The translations under genes and the position numbers were made by a program. Positions 1 through 9,286 of a stretch of DNA of 64,000 bases are shown in pieces. The notes under the pieces were generated by a model, which saw nothing but the letters and a program-made list of their open reading frames with translations, was not told where the DNA came from and ran no database searches. Every line of letters begins with the position of its first letter. The first letter of the stretch is position 1. Source of the stretch: Eremothecium cymbalariae DBVPG#7215 (lineage: Eukaryota; Ascomycota; Saccharomycetes; Saccharomycetales; Saccharomycetaceae); assembly GCF_000235365.1 (NCBI RefSeq), contig NC_016453.1, positions 1,240,001 to 1,304,000 of the forward strand, given 5' to 3'.

Positions 1-407
1 GGTATCAAGTTAGAAGCGGGCTCGGAGAAAATGAACAGCAGATGTTTGATCAGGAGCGTATAAAAAAGGAATGGCTATTGTGGCGGAAGTCCACCCTATA
101 TCCAGAACCGTTGCAGGGGGATATATGTCGGCTAAACATCCGGACTAATGGGGGGCGTATTGTCAGGAAGTTTGATGCTTCTTTGCCTATTGAAGAGATA
201 TATGCCTATGTAGAGCTATACATGAACGGCATGCTATTCAGTGCCGAGACATATGATCGCCCAAGCCCGCCAAATTACAATTATATCTACAGCTTCAAAT
301 TAATAACGCCTGCCCCTCGAGTGGAGCTCGATAATACAAAATTGATTAGGGACGAAAGTGCTATTTACCCATCTGGGACTGTGATTGTTGAACCGCCTGA
401 TATATAA
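1..407 (+). CDS. UBX3: UBX domain protein, 3' part (UBX3-like), truncated by window edge
   Basis: The reading frame is open from the first bases, with no stop before the ATG at 42, so this is the C-terminal part of a longer protein that begins outside the window. The visible part has a charged helix (ERIKKEWLLWRK) followed by a C-terminal UBX fold: a basic strand around residues LNIRTNGGRIVRKF, a helix, and an ending with FKLITPAPR. UBX domains bind the AAA ATPase Cdc48/p97, and in S. cerevisiae Ubx3 acts with it in ubiquitin-dependent processes, including endocytosis. The assignment to UBX3 rather than UBX2 rests mainly on the neighbours SRP14 and PMT1, which flank YDL091C in S. cerevisiae. 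The gene points toward SRP14 (tail to tail, about 100 bp apart). Confidence 0.8.
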   Translation, partial: YQVRSGLGENEQQMFDQERIKKEWLLWRKSTLYPEPLQGDICRLNIRTNGGRIVRKFDASLPIEEIYAYVELYMNGMLFSAETYDRPSPPNYNYIYSFKLITPAPRVELDNTKLIRDESAIYPSGTVIVEPPDI

Positions 408-513
408 TATTCGCTACAGATTGAATAAAAGCTTGATGGTAAAAGCATAAACATTTACTTATATATGTATATATACACATCATTCGTTGACTTTCCTTGA
501 ATCAACTCGAATC

Positions 514-930
514 TTACTTTATTATTAACTTCTTCCCCGTAGATTTAGACTTAGACTTAGACTTCTTCTTCTTCGTCTTAATCAAGTTGTTCATGCCCAA
601 CTTCAACAACGCAACGTAATCCTGCCAGAACTTGTCCAAAGAATCGGCTTCAACAACAGTGTGATACTTGACTTTATTCGACTTAACATTGCATGATACC
701 CTCAAAAGGAGCGGATACTCCTTATTTCCGCTACCAGAAATCCTTGTCTTCCTAGCTATAACTGCTACAGGATTGTTGGTATCAAATTCATTATATCTTG
801 AAACTGAATCGTTGATTATAAGTCTTTTCATTGCCACGTTCAAGGAATTGTGTGACTCATTAGCGCTATCAATAAGCTCCTTTAACCGAACTAATAACTG
901 TTCATGAGGAAGATAGTTGGATTTAGACAT
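514..930 (-). CDS. SRP14: Signal recognition particle subunit SRP14
   Basis: A 138-residue protein, close to the about 146 residues of yeast Srp14. SRP14 belongs to the Alu domain of the signal recognition particle, which pauses translation while ribosomes are delivered to the ER. The sequence has the small alpha/beta SRP14 fold, with conserved stretches ISGSGNKEYPLLLRVS and FWQDYVALLKLGMNNL, and a strongly basic serine/lysine tail (KKKKSKSKSKS) typical of this RNA-binding protein. The start ATG is at 930. It is transcribed divergently from the transporter gene beginning at 1231. Confidence 0.93.
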   Translation of the reverse strand: MSKSNYLPHEQLLVRLKELIDSANESHNSLNVAMKRLIINDSVSRYNEFDTNNPVAVIARKTRISGSGNKEYPLLLRVSCNVKSNKVKYHTVVEADSLDKFWQDYVALLKLGMNNLIKTKKKKSKSKSKSTGKKLIIK

Positions 931-1028
931 TGCACGTATCCATCACTTAGACTAGTTTGGTTAACTTTGCAACTTACAACTTCGTTAACCAATTTCATCT
1001 CGAGGTCAAAATATTATCACCATGTTTG

Positions 1029-1037
1029 GTCACGTGA
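1029..1037. promoter_or_regulatory. Cbf1-type site (GTCACGTGA) in the SRP14/transporter divergent promoter
   Basis: The sequence GTCACGTGA matches the RTCACRTG consensus bound by the basic helix-loop-helix factor Cbf1. It lies about 100 bp from SRP14 and 195 bp from the transporter ATG. It is not followed by an AT-rich centromere element and CDEIII, so a promoter site is the simpler reading. Function is inferred from the motif alone. Confidence 0.45.
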
Positions 1038-1219
1038 TACATCTGTGGCGTACCCCAGATCTATTTATAATATATAATACAAAGCATGACCGAAGGCAGT
1101 CTAGTGGGTAGATGTTACATATTTTCGGTTTTATTTGCCCAATATTTCATGCCAGACCCGGGAGCAACATATATAATTGTACCTAAGCAATATTTGCAAA
1201 ATTATATAAAAGCCAAGAC

Positions 1220-1234
1220 ATGTGTGTAGTATGA
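1220..1234 (+). promoter_or_regulatory. Four-codon upstream ORF overlapping the transporter start
   Basis: An ATG at 1220 opens a four-codon frame whose TGA stop at 1232-1234 overlaps the ATG at 1231, giving the ATGA arrangement. If the mRNA begins upstream, ribosomes would meet this ATG first. That could lower initiation at 1231, cause reinitiation, or shift starts to the in-frame ATG at 1264. The transcript start is not known. Confidence 0.35.
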
Positions 1235-2931
1235 AGATCTACTCTCTGGCATTTGGCCATAAAATGACCAGTGCTCTAATGGGTGATTCTATTTCGAAGC
1301 AGCAGTTGATAAGTTTTGTGGGAGCATTTACAGTTGCCTTTACAACAGGAGCAACTCACATATACAGCATATATGCTCCTCAGTTACTCGAGCATTGCGG
1401 TATTCCTATGGAATCGGCGAAGCACCTGACTCTAGCTGTCAATGTCGGTTCTTTGGGGCTTGGCTTCATAGGTGGGATAATTACAGATCGCAAAGGACCT
1501 CAATTTTCATGTGGATTAGGTGCGGTAGCCAATTTCATGGCTTATATCTGTATGGGTTATTGTTACAAAAATCGTATAAGCAGCGATCTGCCACTGTGCG
1601 TGTGTTTTGCAGTCTTGTCATTCGGAAATCTGACAGCGTTCCTGGCGACTTTTAAGTGGTGTGCCCTTAATAGTTCCAATCACAAAGGGATTGTGTTGGG
1701 GGGTAGCTCTGCTCTACATGGGCTCGCTTCTATGATTTATTCTAATTTGATTTACAGACTTTTCGGTAATGACACTAGACGCATATTTCAGTTCATGCCA
1801 ATCGCATCTTCGGCTCTGACGATTATTGGTTGCTTTACGTTAAAGGATCTCAATAGATCTGATGAACAGAAGCAAACTGGTAAGGGATCTCGTCTTATTT
1901 TTCAAGATGACGTCTTCCAAAGCACTGACGTTCATCTAACTTCTCCAGAGCAGCCTGCAGCGCAGGCGATGACTCGTGACTCTGAAGAGGCTGATGATTC
2001 TGAGACATTAAAACATGTATCTTGTGAGAGAACAGCGTTGATGTCATCCGTTAATATTACAGGTGAGTCGTATAATAGTTACAGGCTTAAAACGTCATGT
2101 TATCAAAATGAAGTGTCGGCGTCGTATGAAGCAGATCTTGAACAAGCGATGTTGTCACCAAACAGTTCTGACATTACAAAAGATCCAGAATCTGAGTTTG
2201 AAAAGGAGAAAGTGTGGAAAACCTTTGTTAGCTATCACTTTATTTCGATGTTCATAATTATTGGTACTATTCAGGGGATGGCGACGATGTACACATATTG
2301 CATAGGTTATATTGTTGACGTTTTTTTGGCATCCAATCCGGATTTTAAGGTTAGCAGAAGAGAGAGTCAATCTTTTCAAGTTTCATTGATATCCGTTGCA
2401 TCATGTGTGGCTAGGTTTACCACTGGTTTTGGCTCCGATATTCTCGTTAATAAGTTCCATGGACAAAGGGCGTGGTTAGTATTTCTTACCTGTGGGTTCA
2501 TTTATTTGGCGGCTAGCAGAGTAATCGCTGACACATATGTTTTGACTGATATTTCTAGTCAATTAACCACCTCGGAAAAATATAAGAACTTATCTGCTGG
2601 ATCTGTTCTTTTTGGCCTTGGCTTTGGAGTTCTATTCGGGGTATTACCCTCGTTAGTGGTGGAATTGTTTGGGGCTGGTAACTTCAGTAGCATGTGGTCC
2701 ATTATGCTTACAGGATCTCTTTTAAGTGTAAATTATTTTACAGCAATGTTTACTGACGAAGTGAGTTCTAAAACACCACCAGATGCAAAATACTGTACTA
2801 GTGGAACTCAATGTTATGCTCACACCTTTCAATTAATTAAAGTATGTTCATTACTTGTGTCACTCCTGGTTCCGTTGCTGATCATCAAACAGAAACGCCT
2901 TGCTTTACGGATGCAGCAACATGACTCTTAA
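1231..2931 (+). CDS. MFS transporter, nodulin/monocarboxylate-like (YMR155W homologue)
   Basis: A 566-residue polytopic membrane protein with about 12 hydrophobic segments split by a long polar central loop (roughly residues 210-330), the usual layout of the major facilitator superfamily. The loop between TM2 and TM3 has the MFS-type motif GGIITDRKGPQ. It resembles fungal nodulin-like/MCH-type transporters; the substrate is unknown. Its place between SRP14 and PMT1, and just before AIM36 in the YMR series, points to YMR155W. MCH1 was considered but the N-terminal sequence fits less well. The longest open frame begins earlier with a GTG; the first in-frame ATG is 1231, and another at 1264 starts closer to TM1. 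Confidence 0.75.
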   Translation: MKIYSLAFGHKMTSALMGDSISKQQLISFVGAFTVAFTTGATHIYSIYAPQLLEHCGIPMESAKHLTLAVNVGSLGLGFIGGIITDRKGPQFSCGLGAVANFMAYICMGYCYKNRISSDLPLCVCFAVLSFGNLTAFLATFKWCALNSSNHKGIVLGGSSALHGLASMIYSNLIYRLFGNDTRRIFQFMPIASSALTIIGCFTLKDLNRSDEQKQTGKGSRLIFQDDVFQSTDVHLTSPEQPAAQAMTRDSEEADDSETLKHVSCERTALMSSVNITGESYNSYRLKTSCYQNEVSASYEADLEQAMLSPNSSDITKDPESEFEKEKVWKTFVSYHFISMFIIIGTIQGMATMYTYCIGYIVDVFLASNPDFKVSRRESQSFQVSLISVASCVARFTTGFGSDILVNKFHGQRAWLVFLTCGFIYLAASRVIADTYVLTDISSQLTTSEKYKNLSAGSVLFGLGFGVLFGVLPSLVVELFGAGNFSSMWSIMLTGSLLSVNYFTAMFTDEVSSKTPPDAKYCTSGTQCYAHTFQLIKVCSLLVSLLVPLLIIKQKRLALRMQQHDS

Positions 2932-3062
2932 TACATAGACAAGAATAATGGTTTCAGAGTCCAATTCGGCTGGGTATATTTATAAATCAGTAGGAATTAC
3001 ATAAAAGTAACAAATTTGTCAATGTAAAAGTGATTATACGCCATTGTTTGTATGTAAGTGTA

Positions 3063-5540
3063 TTATAATAAATTTTTCGTAACACTTGTGACAGCCATAA
3101 TTTGACCGCCTTTTTCTTTAACAATATGTTCAACTTCTTCAGGTGGCAATTCTTTACCATGTTGGTCAAAAAACTTCTTGGGTGCTGGATCGGCAATCAA
3201 CGAGTCGATATCTAAATCAACACGTTCAGATTTCGCATCATTTGCCGCCTTATTCTTTTCAACAACGGTATCCGTTGGTGTAATGAGTTGAGCTGCGCTA
3301 GCGTCTTCAGGCAACGATTTATAATCATCATAAGAATGTAAGAAATTTCCACATCCGTAATCCCAACCGCTCATCCATTGGCTCTTGGTACAAAGATCTT
3401 TAGTCCAGGGAGTTCCGTATATCAACGCTCTATATTGAACAAAGAAATATAATACAGATGCAACGAAAACCCCAATAATACCATATCCCAATGATGCTCT
3501 TTTTTTGGAGATTTGACTTACAATCATATCCATTCCATGAGCGAGAGCTAAAATTCCAAAATAATACGCTGGCAAATAGTGATGTAAGAACAACTGACGA
3601 CTCATTAAGAAAGAAGGCGCGTAGTGAACGGCAAAACCCAACAGATAGTGGACAACTTGAATATGGAAGTTCAATACACGACTATCCTGTAAAATTGGGT
3701 TACCCAACTGCCAAGTAAATAATTCACGCAGACATAAGCCAAAAAACGCAGCCATGAAAAATGTAACAGCCCACCACAAAATAGCATTACCCATAAAGTA
3801 AACCTGCCTATGGTCTTTAGCCCAATAGGAAATACCACGCAATAACAAAGGCCAATTCAAAGGATCTGATTGATACACGTGGGGTTCTTTTAAATTCTTA
3901 TTAATGTGCCACATTCTTTTGTGAGCCTCCAATAACTTGGACCAAAATGATGGAGTTTTGTAAGAAACCCTTGCTGAATCCTCTGGCAATAGTGGATTCG
4001 TGTTGCCTTCGATATACCATAGCGTTAAGTGAGGCTTTCCTTGCGTAGCACATGTAACTTCCTGCTGTTCAAACCCCCACTTTGGTAATTTTACTTCATG
4101 AGAAAACAACATACAACCAGTCATAGCATGTTTTAACCTAAATTTAGTTTCAATGGCCCTAATTCTCTCACGAGCTTCACCAGGAGCAGAAGAGTCTTTG
4201 TCAATTTCTACAATCCAATCATCATTCGCATCACCTTCAAATCCCTCAAATCCATAAGCAGACACTTCTTTTTGCCAATCGGAAGATTCGGAAACTGGTG
4301 GCTTATGATCGTGAGAATGTAATCTGTGTTTAGTCAGAATATGTTGGAGTCTAATTTTGGTACCGTCTTTTAGTCCTTCAAATGTTGTGGGAACCCTTGT
4401 GGTATCGTTGTAATATTGAATCAACCAGTCGTTGTTGTGATCCAGATGTGGATATAAGGTGATTTGTTGCTGTTTGGAGCCCCCCTCATAAACATGCTCA
4501 TGGGAGTGCAAATAGCCCCCCATAGTTCCCACATGGCGAATAGTAACGGTGGAACCAATACCAACATCAGCTAGGATATTTGAAGGAATAGAATGGCCAT
4601 TCAAAGAAGTTCTGAATTCTGAAGAAAAGAACCCAGCTCCATCCGAGTAATTCTGTAAAGCTTGAAAATGGATATTGAAAAACAATAGGTATACGATACT
4701 AGGAATAACTAATAGGAAGAATAATTTGGCAGATGCCTGTTTCGCAATGGAGCTAATTGGCATCGTCAAATCACCAACTTGGAACCAGATTCTCCAGATA
4801 CATAGTAAACCTACCCAGGCAACAGTAAATAATCCAACCCATTTGGACGAAAGTGCCAAACCGAGAGCCATACCAGTAGCAAACAAGCTCTTGTAAGATT
4901 GGATAGTGTTACTAGGATATAACTCAAACCTCTTGAAAGAATACACCGCAGCAGCAATAAAGAAGATCAATGGAGAGTCTAACAAAATATATCTTGAAAT
5001 CGTCACAAAAGAGTTCTCAACAGCAAAGCAAATGGCAGAAAGAAACGCAACCCTTGTCCGCACGCCAGATGCTCGCAAAGTCAAATACATTAAAAGAACA
5101 GTAGACGCTCCTAGTGCTGCAGCAAAACCTCTCATCAACACATATGGCACGCTTGACACATACGCATCCCCTATATTGGCAAAATCAAAATCTCCTTTAA
5201 ACCCTGTTAGACTAGCAACACCAGCAAACAACATCTTCGCCAGCGGAGGATGAACATCCATAAAGAACGCTCCTCTGATATACTTAGAAGCAAATCCCCC
5301 AAAATGAACTTCATCAAAAACAACAGAGTTTGGATATGATAACCTGTAAAATCTAACTACCACAGTCACAGCTAGAAGAATACCAATCAGCAACCTCTCT
5401 TCAGCACTATTAGGCGTACGCAAAGTCGATAGTTTTGGATCTGGCTCCGTAACTAAGAAGGGTCTTAAAGGACCCTTCTTAGTTTTCATTTCCAAAACAG
5501 GATCCTCAACGTCCAATTTAACTTCTTTATCTTTGGACAT
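3063..5540 (-). CDS. PMT1: Protein O-mannosyltransferase 1
   Basis: An 825-residue ER membrane enzyme that transfers mannose from dolichyl-phosphate mannose to Ser/Thr of secretory proteins, normally as a Pmt1-Pmt2 heterodimer. It shows the GT39-family features: the Asp-Glu pair in FDEVHFGGF near residues 76-77, N-terminal and C-terminal clusters of membrane segments, and a central luminal region with MIR repeats (around LHSHEHVYEGG, LQHILTKHRLHSHDHKPP and ETKFRLKHAMTGCML). The frame extends 12 codons upstream without an ATG, so ATG 5540 is taken as start. In S. cerevisiae the related PMT5 gene lies next to it; here that position is occupied by the transporter gene. Confidence 0.97.
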   Translation of the reverse strand: MSKDKEVKLDVEDPVLEMKTKKGPLRPFLVTEPDPKLSTLRTPNSAEERLLIGILLAVTVVVRFYRLSYPNSVVFDEVHFGGFASKYIRGAFFMDVHPPLAKMLFAGVASLTGFKGDFDFANIGDAYVSSVPYVLMRGFAAALGASTVLLMYLTLRASGVRTRVAFLSAICFAVENSFVTISRYILLDSPLIFFIAAAVYSFKRFELYPSNTIQSYKSLFATGMALGLALSSKWVGLFTVAWVGLLCIWRIWFQVGDLTMPISSIAKQASAKLFFLLVIPSIVYLLFFNIHFQALQNYSDGAGFFSSEFRTSLNGHSIPSNILADVGIGSTVTIRHVGTMGGYLHSHEHVYEGGSKQQQITLYPHLDHNNDWLIQYYNDTTRVPTTFEGLKDGTKIRLQHILTKHRLHSHDHKPPVSESSDWQKEVSAYGFEGFEGDANDDWIVEIDKDSSAPGEARERIRAIETKFRLKHAMTGCMLFSHEVKLPKWGFEQQEVTCATQGKPHLTLWYIEGNTNPLLPEDSARVSYKTPSFWSKLLEAHKRMWHINKNLKEPHVYQSDPLNWPLLLRGISYWAKDHRQVYFMGNAILWWAVTFFMAAFFGLCLRELFTWQLGNPILQDSRVLNFHIQVVHYLLGFAVHYAPSFLMSRQLFLHHYLPAYYFGILALAHGMDMIVSQISKKRASLGYGIIGVFVASVLYFFVQYRALIYGTPWTKDLCTKSQWMSGWDYGCGNFLHSYDDYKSLPEDASAAQLITPTDTVVEKNKAANDAKSERVDLDIDSLIADPAPKKFFDQHGKELPPEEVEHIVKEKGGQIMAVTSVTKNLL

Positions 5541-5971
5541 TATGTTGGACTTGTTGTGCAGGCTTAATGCTAGCAAGTAAGAGTAATGAATGAAGCACTG
5601 CTATGAATTTGCTTGTTATTTATGAATGCAAGTAATAATAATATTATTTCAATATCTGAAATAATTGTCAAGAACACGTATATCATGTTTTTTTCGTCCC
5701 GAAAACGAAACTCATGCAGGAACATACAGACAGCCGAACTCATTACGTTTGAAACAAAGGAACGCAGGGACATCGTTCCCATGTATTATGTGGGGCGCGA
5801 CATTGGAGATTTGAGCAGGACTTGTAGGACGCCGTAAATACTTAGCCTAACTGTGCTGCTACATCCTGTCTCTGTTAACTCTTGGTGCGGTTTGCTTATA
5901 CCTTAAAATATCCATGAAATCCAAGCTGGAGATGTTTCCTAATTTGTCATTTGTAACGGACTATGCAGTGT

Positions 5972-5980
5972 CCGGGTAAC
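5972..5980 (+). promoter_or_regulatory. Reb1-type site CCGGGTAAC
   Basis: Matches the Reb1 core CGGGTAA. Reb1 is a general regulatory factor that creates nucleosome-free promoter DNA. The site lies 197 bp upstream of the RPN6 ATG and has a second copy 34 bp further on. Confidence 0.6.
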
Positions 5981-6005
5981 GGTATTTGGTGTTTTCTAGT
6001 TTTGT

Positions 6006-6013
6006 CCGGGTAA
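6006..6013 (+). promoter_or_regulatory. Second Reb1-type site CCGGGTAA
   Basis: Same core and orientation as the site at 5972, 163 bp upstream of RPN6. Paired Reb1 sites in one promoter strengthen the case that this is the nucleosome-depleted region. Confidence 0.6.
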
Positions 6014-6065
6014 TGTGTATTTTTCTTCAGACAGGCAGAGAGACTTATATAGAAAGGAAAACCAG

Positions 6066-6074
6066 GGTGGCAAA
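6066..6074 (+). promoter_or_regulatory. PACE box (GGTGGCAAA), Rpn4 site of RPN6
   Basis: An exact copy of the proteasome-associated control element, the binding site of the transcription factor Rpn4, 95 bp upstream of the RPN6 ATG. In yeast this element coordinates expression of proteasome subunit genes. The position and downstream gene make function very likely. Confidence 0.85.
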
Positions 6075-6168
6075 CGAGATCTATAGTTATTTGTATTTTG
6101 GAAATGATCGTTGAATCGGGTTAAATAGGGGATTAAGAGACGATAGTTAGTGAATAAGCAAGTTAAAG

Positions 6169-7425
6169 ATGTCGATTGAACAGGCTAGGAAGTTAGCTGG
6201 TGTTAAAAAGTACGAAGAAGCGGAATCTGTTTATCTTTCTTTACTTAATGATGTCAAATTGCATGATAAGAGACATGCGCAGTTGCAGGAGCAATCCATT
6301 CTTGAGCTAGGACATATGTATGCTCTGTCGCACCAGTCAGATAAGTTAGCAGAATTTATTCCCAAGTCGCGAGAATTTATGATGCAGTTTGCGAAGTCCA
6401 AGACGGCGAAGGTGTTGAAGACGTTGATTGATCATTTTGAGTTGATTCCAAATACGTTACATAGACAGATTGAAGTTTGTAAGGAGTCGATTGAATTCGC
6501 TCAGGCTGAGAAGAGGGTATTTTTAAAGCATTCTCTTTCTGTGCGGTTGGCTACGTTGTACTATCAGGGAGCGCAGTACCATGACTCGCTAAAATTAATT
6601 AACGATCTGTTGAAGGAGTTTAAAAAACTAGATGATAAGTCGTCATTGGTGGAAGTGCATTTATTGGAATCGAAGGTATACCATAAATTGCGTAATCTGG
6701 CCAAGTCCAAGGCTGCTTTGACAAGTGCAAGGACATCTGCAAATTCTATATATTGTCCTACACTAACTATGGCAGAGTTGGATCTAACGAGCGGTATTTT
6801 ACATTGTGAAGATAAAGATTACAAAACGGCATTTTCCTATTTCTACGAATCTTTCGAAGCCTTCCACAATTCTGTCGACTCCTCGGAGAAGGCATGTCAA
6901 GTCTTAAAGTATATGCTGTTATCAAAGATTATGTTGAATCTAATTGACGAAGCCACAAACATTCTAAACGCCAAGTATACGAAGGAATCATATCAATCGC
7001 GTGGAATTGATGCAATGAAAGCTGTTGCTGATGCATACTCCCATAGGTCGCTATTGGAGTTCAATACAGCATTAAAGAATTACGAGGAAGAGCTTATGGG
7101 TGATGATTTGATCAGATCACACTTCAACGCCTTGTACGACACACTATTGGAGTCTAATTTATGCAAAATCATTGAACCATTCGAATGCGTCGAGGTATCG
7201 CATATATCTAAGATGATTGGATTGGACCCACAGCAAGTTGAAGGTAAGCTATCGCAGATGATCTTAGATAAGGTGTTCTACGGTGTTTTGGATCAAGGGA
7301 ATGGCTGGCTATATGTCTACACCACCCCAGAGCAGGATGCCACATACGATTCTTCCTTAGAATTAATTGGTAAATTGAATAAAGTTGTGGAACAACTGTT
7401 TGAGAAGGCTAGTATTTTGAACTGA
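6169..7425 (+). CDS. RPN6: 26S proteasome lid subunit Rpn6
   Basis: A 418-residue protein, near the about 434 residues of yeast Rpn6. It is built of helical TPR-like repeats over residues 1-290 followed by a PCI domain, including the conserved segment SHISKMIGLDPQQVEGKLSQM near residues 344-364, and a final helix. Rpn6 clamps the proteasome lid to the base and the 20S core. The upstream PACE box supports the assignment and its co-regulation with other proteasome genes. The start ATG at 6169 is the first in frame and matches the family N-terminus. Confidence 0.96.
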   Translation: MSIEQARKLAGVKKYEEAESVYLSLLNDVKLHDKRHAQLQEQSILELGHMYALSHQSDKLAEFIPKSREFMMQFAKSKTAKVLKTLIDHFELIPNTLHRQIEVCKESIEFAQAEKRVFLKHSLSVRLATLYYQGAQYHDSLKLINDLLKEFKKLDDKSSLVEVHLLESKVYHKLRNLAKSKAALTSARTSANSIYCPTLTMAELDLTSGILHCEDKDYKTAFSYFYESFEAFHNSVDSSEKACQVLKYMLLSKIMLNLIDEATNILNAKYTKESYQSRGIDAMKAVADAYSHRSLLEFNTALKNYEEELMGDDLIRSHFNALYDTLLESNLCKIIEPFECVEVSHISKMIGLDPQQVEGKLSQMILDKVFYGVLDQGNGWLYVYTTPEQDATYDSSLELIGKLNKVVEQLFEKASILN

Positions 7426-7744
7426 GTTCCCCTACGTATATGTATCTATAATGTGTGTAATTTATCAAGCATTCCACTGAAAAGACAAGTAATTACTAAA
7501 TGACTACCTTGATCAGTCAAGCCCTACCGCTTTTAATACATTTTTGAGTAATGTCTGTTTCGTAGTATGAATTGTCCTCATGCTGATGGTCTTGTTCTAT
7601 ATTCTGATCTTGTCACCGTACGTTTATGGAGCTAATTTGTTAAGCGCAGCAGTTTACCTAATCGTGCTTCGCAAGACCTCAAAAAACTATCGAAAACGAC
7701 AACTCTACTGTTTTATTTAATATACGACTTAAATAGGCTTACGG
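7426..7744. other. RPN6-SNU23 intergenic region
   Basis: A 319-bp spacer between two genes on the same strand, holding the RPN6 3' end and the SNU23 promoter. I see no tRNA, snoRNA boxes or open frame that I can support. Confidence 0.5.
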
Positions 7745-8332
7745 ATGTCCACATACGGGAGAAGAACTTGGGATAGAGATGAGTATAAGCAATTAGCTAA
7801 AGAGAGAAATGTTACTTCCCATTTGGGTGAGTTGAACAGCGAACAGTTGCAAAAGTTGAAGTTAAAGTATACAGACTTCCATAAACTGATTCTTGATTCC
7901 ATCAAGGATACGAAAAAACGGGTAATCACATCAGGATTGACGTCCTACAAAAAGGGGAAACAGTTTGGCTTTTATTGTGATTTATGTGATATGACTTTTA
8001 AGGATACATTACAATACATTGATCATTTGAGTCATAAGATCCATCAGATTAAATTTGAACAGATTTTTAACGAGCCTCTAATACTTGATCAGAGGGATAA
8101 TGAACAGCTGCCTTTGGATGAATTTTCGAGGGAATATAAGTCCTTTGTGACTAAATTTATAAATGAAAATACATCTTTCAAGACAGCTAATAAAAAACCA
8201 AGAAAACGCATTAAAATAAATGAGGAAAACACCACCGCCAACTTCAATGATGGTGATGGTGATGGTGATGGTGATGATATAAGCAATATAATGGGGTTTG
8301 GTTCTTTTGGGACTACAAAAAAAGCTGCTTAA
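7745..8332 (+). CDS. SNU23: Spliceosomal zinc-finger protein Snu23
   Basis: A 195-residue protein, about the length of yeast Snu23 (194), a subunit of the U4/U6.U5 tri-snRNP that joins the precatalytic spliceosome. It carries one U1-type C2H2 zinc finger (CDLC...HLSHKIH) around residues 80-100 and a basic segment near KKPRKRIKI. Its C-terminal region has an Asp-Gly run encoded by GATGGT units. It lies between RPN6 and AIM36, as expected from interleaving of YDL097-098 and YMR157. Confidence 0.93.
   Translation: MSTYGRRTWDRDEYKQLAKERNVTSHLGELNSEQLQKLKLKYTDFHKLILDSIKDTKKRVITSGLTSYKKGKQFGFYCDLCDMTFKDTLQYIDHLSHKIHQIKFEQIFNEPLILDQRDNEQLPLDEFSREYKSFVTKFINENTSFKTANKKPRKRIKINEENTTANFNDGDGDGDGDDISNIMGFGSFGTTKKAA
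8249..8278 (+). repeat. GATGGT hexamer repeat inside SNU23
   Basis: Four copies of GATGGT followed by GATGAT, coding for an Asp-Gly tract in the acidic tail of Snu23. Such a tract can change length by replication slippage without disturbing the frame. Confidence 0.8.
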
Positions 8333-8371
8333 CGTGAAATTGCTATATACAAGAGTTTCATTTACTTATAC

Positions 8372-9034
8372 TTAAACAGTGTTTACTTTGTTAACTGTCT
8401 GGAAGTATTTAACCACCGGAGAATCCTCACTGCCCTTGTCCGTGAGAACAGAAGAAACCACGCAGACCTCGTTTTCAAATTTAATTGCGTCCTTAATAGT
8501 TTCTGGGAAATTCTTGATATAAACTTCATCACCCTCATGGCACACTTCTTTCATGTACCTTCCTAATAACATAACTAGTGCACCATTTGGCAACTTTTGT
8601 AGATATTCTTCACCATAAGTATCATGCAAGTTGTTTAATAATGCCTCGTACTTATCATCCGGGATATTCCTATAGTGTTCTACTACTTCAGCTGGATTTA
8701 TAACTTTGGCATTTTCCATGGAGCCAATCTTGTTCAATGGAACTCCCGGCATCAACAAATGGACTTTGAGATATCCTGATTTAAAAATGGAAACTTTTCT
8801 TTTTAAGCCTTGTATTATATTAACATACTCACTTTCGGAATAGTTGGTTTTGGGCTTCGTCTTTTCAAGTGACTTCACAGCCTGTACAAAGATGATCGAC
8901 CCAATTACTGCAACGACGGCTATGCTTTTGAAACTTGGTGGTTCATCTTTTTTTTGCACTTTCATGCTAAAAGAACGTGCACATCCATTCAATATCCTCG
9001 ATCTTAAAGATGTGGATATAACTGAGCGAAACAT
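8372..9034 (-). CDS. AIM36: Mitochondrial inner-membrane protein Aim36
   Basis: A 220-residue protein with a basic, serine-rich N-terminus (MFRSVISTSLRSRILNG) typical of a mitochondrial presequence, then one membrane segment around residues 35-53 (SIAVVAVIGSIIFVQAV), then a soluble domain. The soluble part matches Aim36, with YxNIIQGLKRKVSIF, DDKYEALLNNLHDTYG and GALVMLLGRYMKE. The yeast protein affects mitochondrial genome inheritance; its biochemical role is unknown. It is convergent with SNU23 (39 bp between stops) and divergent from MRPS8. Confidence 0.92.
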   Translation of the reverse strand: MFRSVISTSLRSRILNGCARSFSMKVQKKDEPPSFKSIAVVAVIGSIIFVQAVKSLEKTKPKTNYSESEYVNIIQGLKRKVSIFKSGYLKVHLLMPGVPLNKIGSMENAKVINPAEVVEHYRNIPDDKYEALLNNLHDTYGEEYLQKLPNGALVMLLGRYMKEVCHEGDEVYIKNFPETIKDAIKFENEVCVVSSVLTDKGSEDSPVVKYFQTVNKVNTV

Positions 9035-9286
9035 CTAGCTATCTCACTGTTGAATTCGAACTTTTAACCTTGGAGAGGAGTATGGAAACCGGAAGATTTC
9101 GGTTTGCATTGAAACTCAACTTTTTTATATTGCAAGACATACAGGATAGTGCTCTGGAGAAACACTCAACAATCACATCAAATTAGATCCAATTCAGACT
9201 ATCAGTAGTTGTCAATACTCAACTATGTAGCTTTAAAATCGAGGTCTTGAATCAGTTTTGTAGCTATTATAATGGAATAAATAACT

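Larger units (their letters stand above)
5541..6168. promoter_or_regulatory. Divergent PMT1/RPN6 promoter region
   Basis: A 628-bp region between two divergent genes. It contains two Reb1-type sites (CCGGGTAA) and one PACE element, listed separately, all in the RPN6-proximal 200 bp. I see no convincing gene; short open frames here have no recognisable protein character. Confidence 0.6.

Noticed and set aside
1029..1200. Possible centromere (CDEI-like GTCACGTG)
   Set aside because: No AT-rich CDEII of suitable length followed by a TTCCGAA-type CDEIII. The CDEI-like words near 9287, 28369 and 56715, and the TTCCGAA near 37378, also lack partners.
5613..5837. ORF of about 75 codons in the PMT1/RPN6 promoter
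   Set aside because: It overlaps the PMT1 5' region, starts without an ATG and has no protein-like composition.
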